A DNA stretch of 64,000 bases from Paenibacillus xylanivorans (GCF_001280595.1 NZ_LITU01000065.1:190366-254365); one strand, 5' to 3'. Positions 38,562 through 48,544 are shown, counted from the first letter of the stretch. Numbers and translations are program-made. The notes: generated from the letters alone by a model not told the origin.

Positions 38562-39452
38562 ATGATTACTATTATTGGAGCAACAGGTATGATTGGAAAT
38601 GCACTTTTGAGACGTTTGATGGAGGGCGGCGTTCCCGTTCGGGCAATAAGCAGAGAGCCGGATCAGCTTCGTCAACAAATCGTGGACTTGGCATTTTCCA
38701 GTGTTGAACTTTGTATTGCCGATGCGAATGATCCTGAATCGATGCGCAGAGCTTTGGCGGGTGCCAGCCAACTATTCCTTGCGTTATCCAACAATCCCAG
38801 ACAAGTGGAATTAGAGACATCCATTATTCAGATAGCTGCGCAAGAGGGAGTGAAGCATGTCGTCAAAATATCCAGTCCAGCTTATGAGGAACGTTCACCT
38901 GTAGCTGTAGCAAAATGGCATGCCGATATCGAGCAAGCTCTCGTGACATCAGGAATTACGTATACAATATTGCGACCTTATGCGTTCATGCAAAATTTGC
39001 TGCGTCTCGCACCAACCATAACAACCCAGGATATGTTCTTCGGCTGTATTGGAGATTCACCGTGCAACTTCATCGATTGCCGGGACATCGCAGATATTGC
39101 CGCAGAAGTAATGACACGGTTCAAGTCGGTTAACAGCATTTATACGTTGACGGGTTCCGAAACGTTCACCTATCCACAGATTGCAGATAAATTGTCCATC
39201 CTGCTCAATCGACCGATCGAATTCTTTAACCTCAAACCTGAGGCGTTGCGAACTGATTTGATCGAACATGGACAGATGCCTTCTTGGCTCGCAGACCACG
39301 TTGTGGAAATCCAGACGATGTCTACCGTTGTGTCAGAGAAGCCGACAGATACCGTTCGACGCTTGCTTGGCAGAGAGCCTCGCTCGCTCGATGCATTTCT
39401 GGAAGAGTATCGGGATGCATTTAACCGAGGCTATAACCATGCAATGAAATAA
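38562..39452 (+). CDS. NAD(P)-binding NmrA-like atypical short-chain dehydrogenase
   Basis: A 296-residue Rossmann protein of the NmrA/HSCARG type: dinucleotide loop GATGMIGNALL near the N-terminus, SSPAYEERSPVAVAKWH in place of the classical YxxxK, and TYTILRPYAFMQNLL. Such proteins are quinone or flavin reductases, or redox sensors. The ATG at 38562 follows AGAAGGAGAT by 8 bases. The association with a MarR operator suggests a stress response to quinone-like or electrophilic compounds (inference). Confidence 0.87.
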   Translation: MITIIGATGMIGNALLRRLMEGGVPVRAISREPDQLRQQIVDLAFSSVELCIADANDPESMRRALAGASQLFLALSNNPRQVELETSIIQIAAQEGVKHVVKISSPAYEERSPVAVAKWHADIEQALVTSGITYTILRPYAFMQNLLRLAPTITTQDMFFGCIGDSPCNFIDCRDIADIAAEVMTRFKSVNSIYTLTGSETFTYPQIADKLSILLNRPIEFFNLKPEALRTDLIEHGQMPSWLADHVVEIQTMSTVVSEKPTDTVRRLLGREPRSLDAFLEEYRDAFNRGYNHAMK

Positions 39453-39455
39453 GGA

Positions 39456-39493
39456 GAATCCCCCTAATAATTCTTTAGGGGGATTCTTTTGAT
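39456..39493. terminator. Bidirectional terminator overlapping the 3' end of the SgrR-like gene
   Basis: gaatccccctaa (39456-39467) and ttagggggattc (39475-39486) are perfect arms, followed by TTTT rightward. The minus-strand stop codon lies within the right arm. Confidence 0.88.
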
Positions 39494-41274
39494 GCAAAAC
39501 AAACCTCACTGCTGATTTTGATCCATAATTGAGAGATATCCATATAACCAAATTCGGCGGTTTGCATGCCGAAGATGCTCTGATCGAGTTGAGCGCGCTT
39601 GTTCATGTGACAACCGTGCAAAATCCAGTTGTTTTCTCGCAGCATTTCCTCAGCTTCATCTAATAGCTCTGCACGTTCTATGCTGGGTAGCTGGGCGAAA
39701 TGATCCAGTTTTTGATCCAGTATAGATTGCAGATCAGGAGTCATGCACATATGAAAATGATTGGACAGGTTTTTGAAAAAGTGAATCATGCCATATTGCC
39801 AATCTTCCTCCAGAATCTCTTCAGCCATGATCAATTCGGCATTCATCGTTTCTCCAAAATGAATATTATCTTCGCAGGGACACATGGCAAGGCGCAGGCC
39901 AATGACTTGTGCACGCCGCTGAAGCCACTCCGCAGCTTTTGAATCTTTGTTCAAAGTGTACGATAATGCAATGGTTTCACCTTGGTATCCACTGCTGTAT
40001 AGCAACTCACGGGCGTGTTCAAGCGAGGATTCTGTCCAGTCCTGTATTTCACTTTTCCATGGCAAGAAGCTGCCTGCGGGTGTAATTCGATTACCGCCCA
40101 GATCCTTCACAAGTGCCACGGAGTCATATACCATCCTCAGCGCTTGGCGAAATTTCGGATGATGGTGGATGCCTTCCTTACGAAAATTGAAGAGCATATA
40201 CTGGCACCCGAGCGCAGGATAATTGATGCTGTTTGTATTAAAATCGGTTGATGGGAGCTTCAGCCGAGATGTTCCAGGAAGTTCATAGTACCGATCATTC
40301 GGGCCCAAATCGGGAACAAACCAGATATGGACTTGGTCGAGATGGGGACGAATACCGTAATAAGCTTCGAATGCGCCAAGCTCCAGCACATCCTCATTAA
40401 TCTTCGTAATCTGAAAAGGTCCGGTGCCAATCAGCCGTTCGTAGACATCCATATCGTAGGGCAGAATGGTCATTCGTATACAGCTAAACAGATGCAAAAA
40501 GAAGCGGTTCGGCCGACTGAGTTTAAACCGGATACAGTAATCGCCAGTGATTTCGGCACGTTCAATATCCCGATATAACCAGATGGACGGGCTGTGCACA
40601 CCATGCAATCGCTGTAATGTGGCTTGTACGTCCTTGGATGTCATTACACGTCCATGGTGGAAACGCACCCCTTTACGGAGATAGAAGATCCATACGGTGT
40701 GATCTTCGCTGCATTCCCACATATGCGCCAAATCGGGCTGGAATGAATTGGATTTAGCATCATAAGTGACCAATGTATTGCCGACCTGACCGAGCAGGTA
40801 GGTTTCAAAAGCTGTATAAACAAAAGCAGGGTCCAGATTGCCTTGTCTGCGTGATCTCATCATGCGCAGCACATCCTGACCAGAGGCAGTTTCGACATGA
40901 CTATGGAATCCCATATGCTTGTTAAGTGATCGCAGCAATTGTTCCTGAAGTGTTTCATTGATGTCAACATTTCCGATTAGCTCGATCGCTTCCTTGATTT
41001 TGCCTCTCCCAATCAGTTCCCGCAAGTGATTTTCCAGCGATTCATTCACACTGCGCAGCAACGTCATCTCAGAATGATGTCCCCGGCCGCGCCCAGGATG
41101 CCAATGAATGAAGCCTTGTTCCTCCAGCTTGCGCAGAATAAACTTCACGTTGCGGGGGGTGCAGCATAAGGCAGCGGAAAGGCTATCGATGGTTACTGGA
41201 ACCGGTTCATGAAGTTTAAGAGATAGTTCTTTTGCTGTTGCAAGACGTACATAATGGGTTGTTGTGGTATCCAT
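39475..41274 (-). CDS. SgrR-like transcriptional regulator with a peptide-binding-protein sensor domain
   Basis: A 599-residue regulator. The N-terminal winged HTH (about 5-115; TIDSLSAALCCTPRNVKFILRK motif region) is joined to a large solute-binding domain of the SBP_bac_5 family (about 150-590), without a signal peptide, so it senses a ligand in the cytosol. SgrR of E. coli, which controls the SetA exporter, has this plan; here the divergent gene is also an MFS transporter. The ATG at 41274 is 9 bases after the AAGGAG that the earlier ATG (41292) contains. Ligand unknown; a sugar-phosphate or peptide is possible. Confidence 0.88.
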   Translation of the reverse strand: MDTTTTHYVRLATAKELSLKLHEPVPVTIDSLSAALCCTPRNVKFILRKLEEQGFIHWHPGRGRGHHSEMTLLRSVNESLENHLRELIGRGKIKEAIELIGNVDINETLQEQLLRSLNKHMGFHSHVETASGQDVLRMMRSRRQGNLDPAFVYTAFETYLLGQVGNTLVTYDAKSNSFQPDLAHMWECSEDHTVWIFYLRKGVRFHHGRVMTSKDVQATLQRLHGVHSPSIWLYRDIERAEITGDYCIRFKLSRPNRFFLHLFSCIRMTILPYDMDVYERLIGTGPFQITKINEDVLELGAFEAYYGIRPHLDQVHIWFVPDLGPNDRYYELPGTSRLKLPSTDFNTNSINYPALGCQYMLFNFRKEGIHHHPKFRQALRMVYDSVALVKDLGGNRITPAGSFLPWKSEIQDWTESSLEHARELLYSSGYQGETIALSYTLNKDSKAAEWLQRRAQVIGLRLAMCPCEDNIHFGETMNAELIMAEEILEEDWQYGMIHFFKNLSNHFHMCMTPDLQSILDQKLDHFAQLPSIERAELLDEAEEMLRENNWILHGCHMNKRAQLDQSIFGMQTAEFGYMDISQLWIKISSEVCFASKESP

Positions 41275-41300
41275 GTTTAAGTGCTCCTTCATAAAAGGTG

Positions 41301-41328
41301 AAAAGTGTTATTACAATCTTACACTTTT
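41301..41328. promoter_or_regulatory. Inverted repeat between the SgrR-like and MFS genes
   Basis: AAAAGTGT (41301-41308) and ACACTTTT (41321-41328) with a 12-base spacer, just outside the SgrR-like start. A likely operator for that regulator. Confidence 0.55.
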
Positions 41329-41421
41329 ATTTCCCCCTTTGATCGATACAATTATACATAAAGAGACAGGGAAAGACAGCCCCACTAAGACAAAACAACA
41401 AGAACAGGAGAACCATGCGCA

Positions 41422-42642
41422 ATGAAGCAACATTTACGGCAGATTCACCCTTTAGCCTGGACCATCATTATTGGAACCATGTTTGGACGTCTCGTCACGT
41501 CGATGAGCATCCCATTTTTATCCATTTATCTGACCCAGGTACTGGGAGCCACACCAACACAGACTGGGGTTACCGTCGCGGTCAGTTCTCTGGCGGGGGT
41601 AATGGTCAGCTTTTACGGAGGTTACATTTCAGATCGAATTGGCCGCAAAATAGTCATGATGGTCTCCGTATTTGGCTGGGCATGTGTTTTCTTCATCTTT
41701 TCAGCAGCTGAGCATCTGTGGGTATTTTTTGTGGCCAATACGTTAAACGGACTATGCCGCGCCGTGTTTGAGCCCACGTCACGTGCACTTCTATCGGATA
41801 TTACTCCACCGCAAAATAAGCTGCTTGTCTTCAATCTCAGATATGCAGCCATTAATCTGGGTGTGGTGTTCGGGCCCATTATCGGTCTTCAGCTTGGATC
41901 AGCGCAATCTACGTTTCCGTTTATGATCTCTGGGATGGTATATATTGTTTACGGCCTGGTTTTGTTCCTTCAATTTCAATCGCATCGTGGAACCCTGCCG
42001 AAACACGTTCAGGTCACTGCGCCACGTTTACGAGATGCCTTGGCTACCACTGGCCGCGATCGTGTATTTTTGCCGGTACTTATCGGGACTACCTTTTGCG
42101 TACTCGGTTACGGACATTTTGGCTCGACCCTGGCACAGTATGTGGCGCAGAATCCTCTTTTTGAACATGGAAGTCAAGTGTATTCCTACATGCTTTCTCT
42201 CAATGCGCTGACTGTGCTTGTGGTCCAATACCCGATTGTGCGGGTTGCCAGCAAATTTCCACCGGTTGTGCCGCTCATCCTAGGGAACCTGCTGGTCGCT
42301 ACAAGTTTGTTCCTGTTTGGCATCGCTGAAGGCGTTATGGTCCTGATGATCAGCGTCATTCTGTTCACAATTGGGGAAGTGCTCATGTTCACCATGATGG
42401 ATATGCTGATTGACCGTATTGCCAAACCCGAATGGAAAGGGACCTACTTTGGCACAATTGGATTTAATAACTTGGGCAGCGTCATGGCACCGATTATGGG
42501 AGGGCTGCTGTTAACCCAATTTGGGACGGGGAATGGCCTGTTCATTTTTGTACCTCTGGCACTGACCACTGCACTCGGACTGCCTTTTCTTATCATAGCG
42601 CATAAGCGCCTTGTCATCAGGGAGAGGGAGATTGAGGTTTAA
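41422..42642 (+). CDS. Major facilitator superfamily transporter
   Basis: A 406-residue permease with twelve hydrophobic helices. The MFS motif A after helix 2 is clear (GGYISDRIGRK), with DRIAKPEWKG at the matching place in the second half, typical of drug/sugar efflux pumps of the SetA/YfkF kind. Divergent from the SgrR-like gene, so it is probably its target. Substrate unknown. AGGAGAACC precedes the ATG. Confidence 0.88.
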   Translation: MKQHLRQIHPLAWTIIIGTMFGRLVTSMSIPFLSIYLTQVLGATPTQTGVTVAVSSLAGVMVSFYGGYISDRIGRKIVMMVSVFGWACVFFIFSAAEHLWVFFVANTLNGLCRAVFEPTSRALLSDITPPQNKLLVFNLRYAAINLGVVFGPIIGLQLGSAQSTFPFMISGMVYIVYGLVLFLQFQSHRGTLPKHVQVTAPRLRDALATTGRDRVFLPVLIGTTFCVLGYGHFGSTLAQYVAQNPLFEHGSQVYSYMLSLNALTVLVVQYPIVRVASKFPPVVPLILGNLLVATSLFLFGIAEGVMVLMISVILFTIGEVLMFTMMDMLIDRIAKPEWKGTYFGTIGFNNLGSVMAPIMGGLLLTQFGTGNGLFIFVPLALTTALGLPFLIIAHKRLVIREREIEV

Positions 42643-42737
42643 TCTCAGAGAAATTCCCTACTTGGGTTATGATCGTTGAAGTAGCGGCATATGATGTTCA
42701 GTGTCATGAAGGAAATAACAATTCAGTTAATATTATC

Positions 42738-42766
42738 TTGACGGATTACGGTGGAGCGAATACAAT
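42738..42766 (+). promoter_or_regulatory. Strong sigma-A-type promoter upstream of the structured leader
   Basis: TTGACG (42738-42743), exactly 17 bases, then TACAAT (42761-42766). It precedes the sulfotransferase start by about 360 bases. Confidence 0.75.
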
Positions 42767-42772
42767 AAACAA

Positions 42773-43030
42773 CAAATATGTGTGACGGGTGGTTAAGATG
42801 AACATGTTCCAGACAGGGCGCATTCTGAATCGATAACTGAATACGCATGAGCATAGTGACTTAACCAATGGATTGTATATTGGCGTCTAGACAGTCATGT
42901 TTGTGCACCCCTGTCGTGGACGCTCATCATTATTGCGTGCAGTGGAGAAATCCGGAAACGCTTCTTATTTCATATGGTTCTCTTATTGTTACAAGCTGTA
43001 GATGAACATTAGTTCATCTATGGCTTTTTT
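42773..43030 (+). ncRNA. Putative structured attenuator leader or small RNA
   Basis: About 255 bases between a strong promoter and an intrinsic terminator (42996-43030: gtagatgaac against gttcatctat, then TTTTTT). Visible helices: ggttaag (42791-42797) with cttaacc (42860-42866), enclosing a gcattc/gaatac hairpin; and gcgtc-gacag (42883-42893) with ctgtc-gacgc (about 42911-42923). A 12-codon open frame, MNMFQTGRILNR, starts at 42798 behind GGGTGG and could be a leader peptide. No known riboswitch core was recognised. The sulfotransferase gene begins about 97 bases downstream. Confidence 0.5.
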
Positions 43031-43126
43031 GCATGCATTCCACCCAATCTGTTGCACATGGAAGGGAGATTTGCAGTACTTTTTAGCATGAAAACAACCC
43101 TTAAGGGGAGAAAGAGAGGCAGCTAT

Positions 43127-43858
43127 ATGAAACGACCTGTTCAAAGTTATACCATCTGGTTTTCTCAACGAACGGGCAGTACTCTGCTGGGTGAAGCCTT
43201 AAGTTCTACGGGTGTCGCAGGATATCCGAGGGAGTGGCTGCATTATCAGAGTATGAGCCCAGATACATTAAAGCGTGGAGATTTGGAGCAGATCTGGGAT
43301 CAGGGAACAACGTCGAACGGAATCTTCGGAATCAAGATTAATTTTGAACAACGATGGATTGACGCATTCCGCAGTCTCTATAGCCTGCCAACAGAGTTAT
43401 CGCGGGCTGAGGTATGGAGTACGGGCTTCCCGAATTGCACTAAACACATTTATATGACGCGTCGCAACAAAGTCAGATTGGCTGTGTCATGGTGGAGAGC
43501 CATTGTCTCGGGTGAATGGCACCGCAAGCACGGAGACAGTCCTCAGTTACAAGATATTGCAGATCAATATAACTTTGATGCGATTAAACATCTGCTTGTG
43601 GAGAGTAACATGTGCGAAGCAGCAATTGAAGATTTTCTGTCCGAGTCAGGCATTGTGCCGCTGACGATTGTTTATGAGGATTTTATAGCAGATTACGAAG
43701 GGACCGTCATGAAAATGCTAGCGTTTTTGGATGTTCAATTTGATGGTATTACCGTATCAGCCCCGTTCTTTGACCCGATTGCAGACGAGATTTCCGAACA
43801 ATGGGTGCAAAGATTTCGGGAAGAATGCCAGAGAGATTGGGAGAATGTTAAATGGTAA
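43127..43858 (+). CDS. Stf0-type sulfotransferase
   Basis: A 243-residue protein of the Stf0/PAPS sulfotransferase group. The PAPS 5'-phosphosulfate loop is SQRTGSTLLGEAL near the N-terminus and the 3'-phosphate region YMTRRNKVRLAVSWWRA, as in Stf0, which sulfates trehalose in mycobacteria. The substrate here is unknown. The ATG at 43127 is preceded by AGAGAGG; the frame is open back to 43052, into the region after the leader terminator. Next come two ABC exporter genes, 137 bases away. Confidence 0.85.
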   Translation: MKRPVQSYTIWFSQRTGSTLLGEALSSTGVAGYPREWLHYQSMSPDTLKRGDLEQIWDQGTTSNGIFGIKINFEQRWIDAFRSLYSLPTELSRAEVWSTGFPNCTKHIYMTRRNKVRLAVSWWRAIVSGEWHRKHGDSPQLQDIADQYNFDAIKHLLVESNMCEAAIEDFLSESGIVPLTIVYEDFIADYEGTVMKMLAFLDVQFDGITVSAPFFDPIADEISEQWVQRFREECQRDWENVKW

Positions 43859-43995
43859 ACACACTTGGTAAGATTCATCCACGGGTTGGAAATGTTGCAT
43901 TTATTGTTATTATGTATGATTCATCTTAGTGAGGGACCAAAATGCTTAGAATCGCAAAAATGGAATAGAAATGTTATACGAAGGGGTGAGGGGCC

Positions 43996-45741
43996 ATGCC
44001 CAAAACAGAGAAACGCTCCATGTCCTGGCTGCTGCAATATCTAAAACCCGTTAAAGGCCGATTGGCCTTGCTTATGGTGATGTTGCTAACGTCAACGGGA
44101 CTGCAGCTCCTGAATCCACAAATTATCAAACGATTCATTGATACGGCCGCAAGTGGGGGAGTCCTTTCTAACCTGTTCCAGCTTGCCGGATTGTTTCTGG
44201 TTGTTGCCTTCGTAAATCAATTGATTACAGTAGCCGTAAGTTATCTAGGTAACGATGTGGCGTGGCGGGCAACAAACCGATTACGGGGAGATCTCCTGAA
44301 GCATTGTCTGCGTCTTGATATGCGGTTTCATAATGTGAAGACACCGGGAGAGATGATAGAACGGGTGGATGGTGATGTGACGAGTATCTCCAACTTCTTT
44401 GCCATGTTCATTGTGCAAGTGGTTGGGAGCTTTGTATTGCTTGCCGGAATCCTCGGATTTATGTTCAGCGTAAACGTACCGATTGCAATTGTCATGACGG
44501 TGTTTACATTGTTATCGATTCTGTTTATGGTGTTCATTCGGAATCTGGGAGTAAACTCTTCCAAAAATGAGCGGGAAGCGAGTGCATCCTTGTTCGGATT
44601 AATTGAAGAGCGTATTGCGGGAATTGAAGATGTTCAAGCGAATGGGCATGTCCCGTATGTGATGAATCGTTTTTATCGTACGATGCGTGTTGTATTTCAA
44701 AAGGGAAGGAAAGCCTGGTTGCTTCGGGTTATTCCATGGAATACGACGGTCATTCTGTTCGCCCTTGCAGTCACGGCAGTACTTCTGCTCGGTGTTCATT
44801 ACTACATGCAAGGCATTATCAGCATCGGAACACTGTTTCTGATATATCAATACACACAGATGCTTAATGATCCGATTGAGATGTTGGGCGATCAGGTTCA
44901 AGAGTTTCAGAAGGCGAAATCAGGTATGCTTCGGTCAAGAGAACTGTTGTCTTTGCGCAGTGAGATCGAAAACGGAAGAGAGGATCAGCTGCCAGAAGGG
45001 CCACTTGGTCTAGAATTCAAGCAGGTGAACTTCAGTTATAACGAGGATAAACCTGTATTGCAGAATATTAACTTTGCCATTAAACCTGGCGAACGGCTGG
45101 GCATCATTGGTCGTACTGGTAGCGGAAAATCAAGTCTCAGTCGTGTGCTTCTGCGCCTGTATAATCTGGATAGCGGAACGATTCGTGTTGGGGGCACAGA
45201 TATTTCAGACCTTACCTTGCCTGCACTCTACCGCAGGGTTGGTATGGTTACGCAGGATGTACAGCTGTTCGACGGGACGCTGCGAGACAATTTAACGCTG
45301 TTCAACCAGGACGTCTCAGATCAGATCATTAAGGAGACAACGGATCGACTGGGATTAAGTCACTGGATCGAATCACAGCCCGCAGGACTGGATACGCATC
45401 TGAAGGCAGGTGGTTCTTCATTGTCCGCAGGGGAAGCTCAACTATTTGCCTTGACGCGTGTATTTCTGACCGAACCAAGTCTTGTCATTCTCGATGAACC
45501 TTCCTCACGACTGGATGCCGCAACTGAGAGCATGCTTCAGTCTGCCATTGACCAACTGATGAAGCAATGTACCGGAATTATCATTGCACATCGTCTGGCT
45601 ACTTTGGAGAAGGTCGATCAAATTATGGTACTGGGTGATGGCAAGGTACTGGAATTCGGAGCCAGAGAAGAACTCGCCAGCGATCCGGCGTCACATTATG
45701 CCAGATTGCTGTTTACGGGGCGAGAGGAGGAATTGGCGTGA
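43996..45741 (+). CDS. ABC exporter half-transporter, subunit 1 (heterodimeric)
   Basis: A 581-residue half transporter with six membrane helices (about 15-325) and an ATPase domain (about 345-581). Walker A is GRTGSGKSS and Walker B VILDEPSS keeps the catalytic Glu, but the signature is LSAGE instead of LSGGQ. It pairs with the next gene, overlapping it by 4 bases. The set-up matches heterodimeric multidrug exporters such as BmrCD. Start: GGGGTGAGGGGCC before the ATG. Confidence 0.92.
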   Translation: MPKTEKRSMSWLLQYLKPVKGRLALLMVMLLTSTGLQLLNPQIIKRFIDTAASGGVLSNLFQLAGLFLVVAFVNQLITVAVSYLGNDVAWRATNRLRGDLLKHCLRLDMRFHNVKTPGEMIERVDGDVTSISNFFAMFIVQVVGSFVLLAGILGFMFSVNVPIAIVMTVFTLLSILFMVFIRNLGVNSSKNEREASASLFGLIEERIAGIEDVQANGHVPYVMNRFYRTMRVVFQKGRKAWLLRVIPWNTTVILFALAVTAVLLLGVHYYMQGIISIGTLFLIYQYTQMLNDPIEMLGDQVQEFQKAKSGMLRSRELLSLRSEIENGREDQLPEGPLGLEFKQVNFSYNEDKPVLQNINFAIKPGERLGIIGRTGSGKSSLSRVLLRLYNLDSGTIRVGGTDISDLTLPALYRRVGMVTQDVQLFDGTLRDNLTLFNQDVSDQIIKETTDRLGLSHWIESQPAGLDTHLKAGGSSLSAGEAQLFALTRVFLTEPSLVILDEPSSRLDAATESMLQSAIDQLMKQCTGIIIAHRLATLEKVDQIMVLGDGKVLEFGAREELASDPASHYARLLFTGREEELA

Positions 45742-47507
45742 ATGTAACCGGATTTATAGGCCGTTTGTTTCGATTCAGGCCTTTTCTATTTTTGATCAAC
45801 GGATTTTCATGGTGCATATTTCATTCCTTGCCGCTGTTAATAGGAATCGGGATGCAGTGGTTCTTTGATCGAGCAACGGCGGGGTCCAGTAATTATATGT
45901 GGCTGGCGGCTCCACTGATCTTCATTGCTTTGATCAGAGCAGCAAGAGTAGGGACGTTTTTTGCCGCATTCTATGCGTGGATTACGTATATCTACCATAT
46001 TCAGGCGATTCTGCGTACCAATATGCTCGCCGGTATTATGCGCTGGCCAGGACGCAATCTGCCAGCTTCACCGGGAGAGGCGATGAGTCGCTTTCGGGAT
46101 GATGTGGATGAGGTTGTTGAGTACGTGGAATCCTGGGTGGATTTTTGGGGAAGGCTCGTGTTCGCCATCGTATCCATCATCATTATGGCAAACATCAACT
46201 GGAAAATCACTCTCGTTGCGGTACTGCCTCTGGTCATCGTAACTTTGCTTAATAACTTGTCTGGTAATCGGGCTCGCCGATATGCTCAAGCCAATCGTGA
46301 GTCGACAGGGCGAATTACCAGTTTCATTGCCGAGACCTTTGGAGCTGTGCAGGCGCTGAAACTTGGGCAGGCAGAAGAACATGTTTCTACTCGTTTTAAC
46401 AATCTGAATGAAGAACGTCGACAGGCCGCACTCCGAGATAATCTGTTCAAACAGTGGATGAGATCGCTTAATCAGCATGTTCTCAGTATCTGTACAGGTC
46501 TTATTCTCCTGATGTGTGCGGCCGAGATGAAATCCGGTAATTTCACCGTAGGTAATTTTGCCTTGTTCACCAGTTATCTTGCCAATATTGGCTTTAGTAT
46601 TTCTTTGTTTGGCTATATGGTGTTTCAGCATAAACGGCTCAAAGTATCTTTTGACCGCATGCGAACCCTGTTTCGTCCTGGTGAGGAAGACCGGATCATG
46701 GATTTCAGAGAGACTTATCTGAATGAAGATCCGCCTGAGCTACCTACTGAACAGAGAGATCCCAATGAGAAGCTAAGAGAGCTGGAGATCAGCAATCTGT
46801 CGTACCAGTATCCTCATTCTGCAAATGGAATACAGGATATCAGCTTCTGTGTGAAGCGAGGGCAATTTCTGGTCATTACTGGTAGGATCGGTTCTGGCAA
46901 ATCAACTCTGGTACGCACACTTCTGGGACTGCTACCCAAACAAGAGGGCCATATTCGCTGGAATGGAAAGGATGTTGATCCGGCTACCTTTCTGATGCCG
47001 CCCAGAGCAGCATATACGCCGCAAGTCCCCCGACTGTTCAGTGATACGCTGAAAGAGAATATGGTTCAGGGAAAACAGGGGCGTACAGAGATTGCTCTTG
47101 CAAAAGCAATTCGCTTGGCTGTTATGGATAAGGATATCCAAAACCTGGATAAAGGACTCGAAACGTCCGTAGGTCCAAGAGGTGTCATGCTGTCGGGTGG
47201 TCAGATTCAGCGCGCGGCAACCGGACGCATGTTGATGACGGAAGCGGATCTGTTCATCTTCGATGATCTGTCCAGTGCGCTGGATGTGGAGACCGAGCAA
47301 CAGGTCTGGGAAGGCTTGTTCCAGGAGCCAGATGTCACATGTATCGCGGTGTCTCACCGCAGAGCAGCACTTGCCAAGGCGGATCATATCATCGTCATGA
47401 AGGATGGACGAATTGAGGCTGAGGGCAGCTTATCAGATTTGCTTGCTACAAATGAAGAGATGCAGCTGCTTTGGCAAGGTGAGCAAACACCTGTTAAAGT
47501 GGGATAG
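45738..47507 (+). CDS. ABC exporter half-transporter, subunit 2 (heterodimeric)
   Basis: A 589-residue partner of the preceding subunit: six membrane helices, then an ATPase with Walker [10 protein letters not shown] and the canonical signature LSGGQIQ. The Walker B reads LFIFDDLSS, with Asp in place of the catalytic Glu. So the degenerate site is formed by this Walker B and the LSAGE of subunit 1, and the intact site by the other pair, as expected for an asymmetric exporter. The GTG start at 45738 lies behind GAGGAGG. Substrate unknown. Confidence 0.92.
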   Translation: MNVTGFIGRLFRFRPFLFLINGFSWCIFHSLPLLIGIGMQWFFDRATAGSSNYMWLAAPLIFIALIRAARVGTFFAAFYAWITYIYHIQAILRTNMLAGIMRWPGRNLPASPGEAMSRFRDDVDEVVEYVESWVDFWGRLVFAIVSIIIMANINWKITLVAVLPLVIVTLLNNLSGNRARRYAQANRESTGRITSFIAETFGAVQALKLGQAEEHVSTRFNNLNEERRQAALRDNLFKQWMRSLNQHVLSICTGLILLMCAAEMKSGNFTVGNFALFTSYLANIGFSISLFGYMVFQHKRLKVSFDRMRTLFRPGEEDRIMDFRETYLNEDPPELPTEQRDPNEKLRELEISNLSYQYPHSANGIQDISFCVKRGQFLVITGRIGSGKSTLVRTLLGLLPKQEGHIRWNGKDVDPATFLMPPRAAYTPQVPRLFSDTLKENMVQGKQGRTEIALAKAIRLAVMDKDIQNLDKGLETSVGPRGVMLSGGQIQRAATGRMLMTEADLFIFDDLSSALDVETEQQVWEGLFQEPDVTCIAVSHRRAALAKADHIIVMKDGRIEAEGSLSDLLATNEEMQLLWQGEQTPVKVG

Positions 47508-47534
47508 GATAAGATATAAGATATATAACAAATG

Positions 47535-47589
47535 AAAAAAGCCGTACAGACAACTCTTTTCGAAAGAGTTAAGATCTGTACGGCTTTTA
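47535..47589. terminator. Bidirectional intrinsic terminator
   Basis: agccgtacaga (47540-47550) pairs with tctgtacggct (47575-47585), with an inner aactctttt/aagagtt hairpin, A and T runs outside; between the exporter and the convergent ctaB. Confidence 0.88.
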
Positions 47590-47611
47590 TTATTACTCAT
47601 TTGATCAATCT

Positions 47612-48544
47612 TTATTTGATCAGCTGTGCAATCAATGAATACGCAATGATGACCAGGAAGATGATCGTGATGTGGTTAATGGAGAAAATAAACATTTTAT
47701 GTGACCATTTCTTGGTTTCTTTCTTATCGAAGGTTGCCACACTAAGAATAAGCCAGGCCAAGCTTACCAGAAACGCAACAATGGCAATGAACGGACTCAT
47801 CGGCCAGAACAAGAAGCTGGAGAATAACAACAATACCAGATAAACATTCGTCTGGATGTACGTCCGTCTGATTCCTTTTACGACAGGAAGCATAGGTACG
47901 CCAGCCGCCTTGTATTCATCGAATCTCCGGATGGCAATGCCATAGAAGTGAGGCATTTGCCACAACAGCATGGTAACAACCAAGGCCCAAATTTCATAAT
48001 GACCCAACTCTGGTGAAATGGCTGCCCAACCGATGAGTGGAGGAACAGCGCCTGAAAGGCTTCCTACTTCCGTATTGTAAACCGTTGTCCGCTTGGTCCA
48101 CATGGTATAAGGGAACACGTACAGCAACAGTCCCAATATGCCGAATACGGCAGCCGAAGGGGAAGCGATATACAACATGATGCCCCCGATAATCGTAATG
48201 GCAATACCGAGGATCAATCCTGTTTTGGTATCTACACGACCTGTTACCGTCGGACGTGTTTTGGTACGTTCCATGATCGCATCGATATCCCGATCATACA
48301 AATTGTTAAACACCCCGGCCGCTCCGATAATCAGGGAAGACCCGATGACAGAGAGGATAATGGGTACAATATTAGCTAAAATGGATGCATCAAATACATA
48401 CAAAGCCAAACTTAAACCGGCAAACATGGCGATCAGATTGGATTTGATAATTCCGATCTTGATCGTATCAAAGAATACTTTCGGAATCGAGCTAGTATAC
48501 TCCAGGCTGATTTCGGGCCGTGACCCTTTATTCATTGTTTTCAA
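47612..48544 (-). CDS. ctaB: Heme O synthase (protoheme IX farnesyltransferase)
   Basis: Integral membrane UbiA-family prenyltransferase (310 residues, about eight to nine helices) that adds a farnesyl group to heme B for aa3/caa3 oxidases. The prenyl-diphosphate motif NNLYDRDIDAIMERTKTRP is textbook. The start is uncertain: TTG 48544 or the ATG nine bases later, with AGGAAGTGAG upstream. It is alone here; ctaA or cytochrome oxidase genes are not in the window. Confidence 0.94.
   Translation of the reverse strand: MKTMNKGSRPEISLEYTSSIPKVFFDTIKIGIIKSNLIAMFAGLSLALYVFDASILANIVPIILSVIGSSLIIGAAGVFNNLYDRDIDAIMERTKTRPTVTGRVDTKTGLILGIAITIIGGIMLYIASPSAAVFGILGLLLYVFPYTMWTKRTTVYNTEVGSLSGAVPPLIGWAAISPELGHYEIWALVVTMLLWQMPHFYGIAIRRFDEYKAAGVPMLPVVKGIRRTYIQTNVYLVLLLFSSFLFWPMSPFIAIVAFLVSLAWLILSVATFDKKETKKWSHKMFIFSINHITIIFLVIIAYSLIAQLIK

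Noticed and set aside
42773..43030. tmRNA, SRP RNA, RNase P RNA or 6S RNA
   Set aside because: None of the conserved cores that I know for these RNAs is present in the leader; the location before a gene and an attenuator-like terminator fit better.
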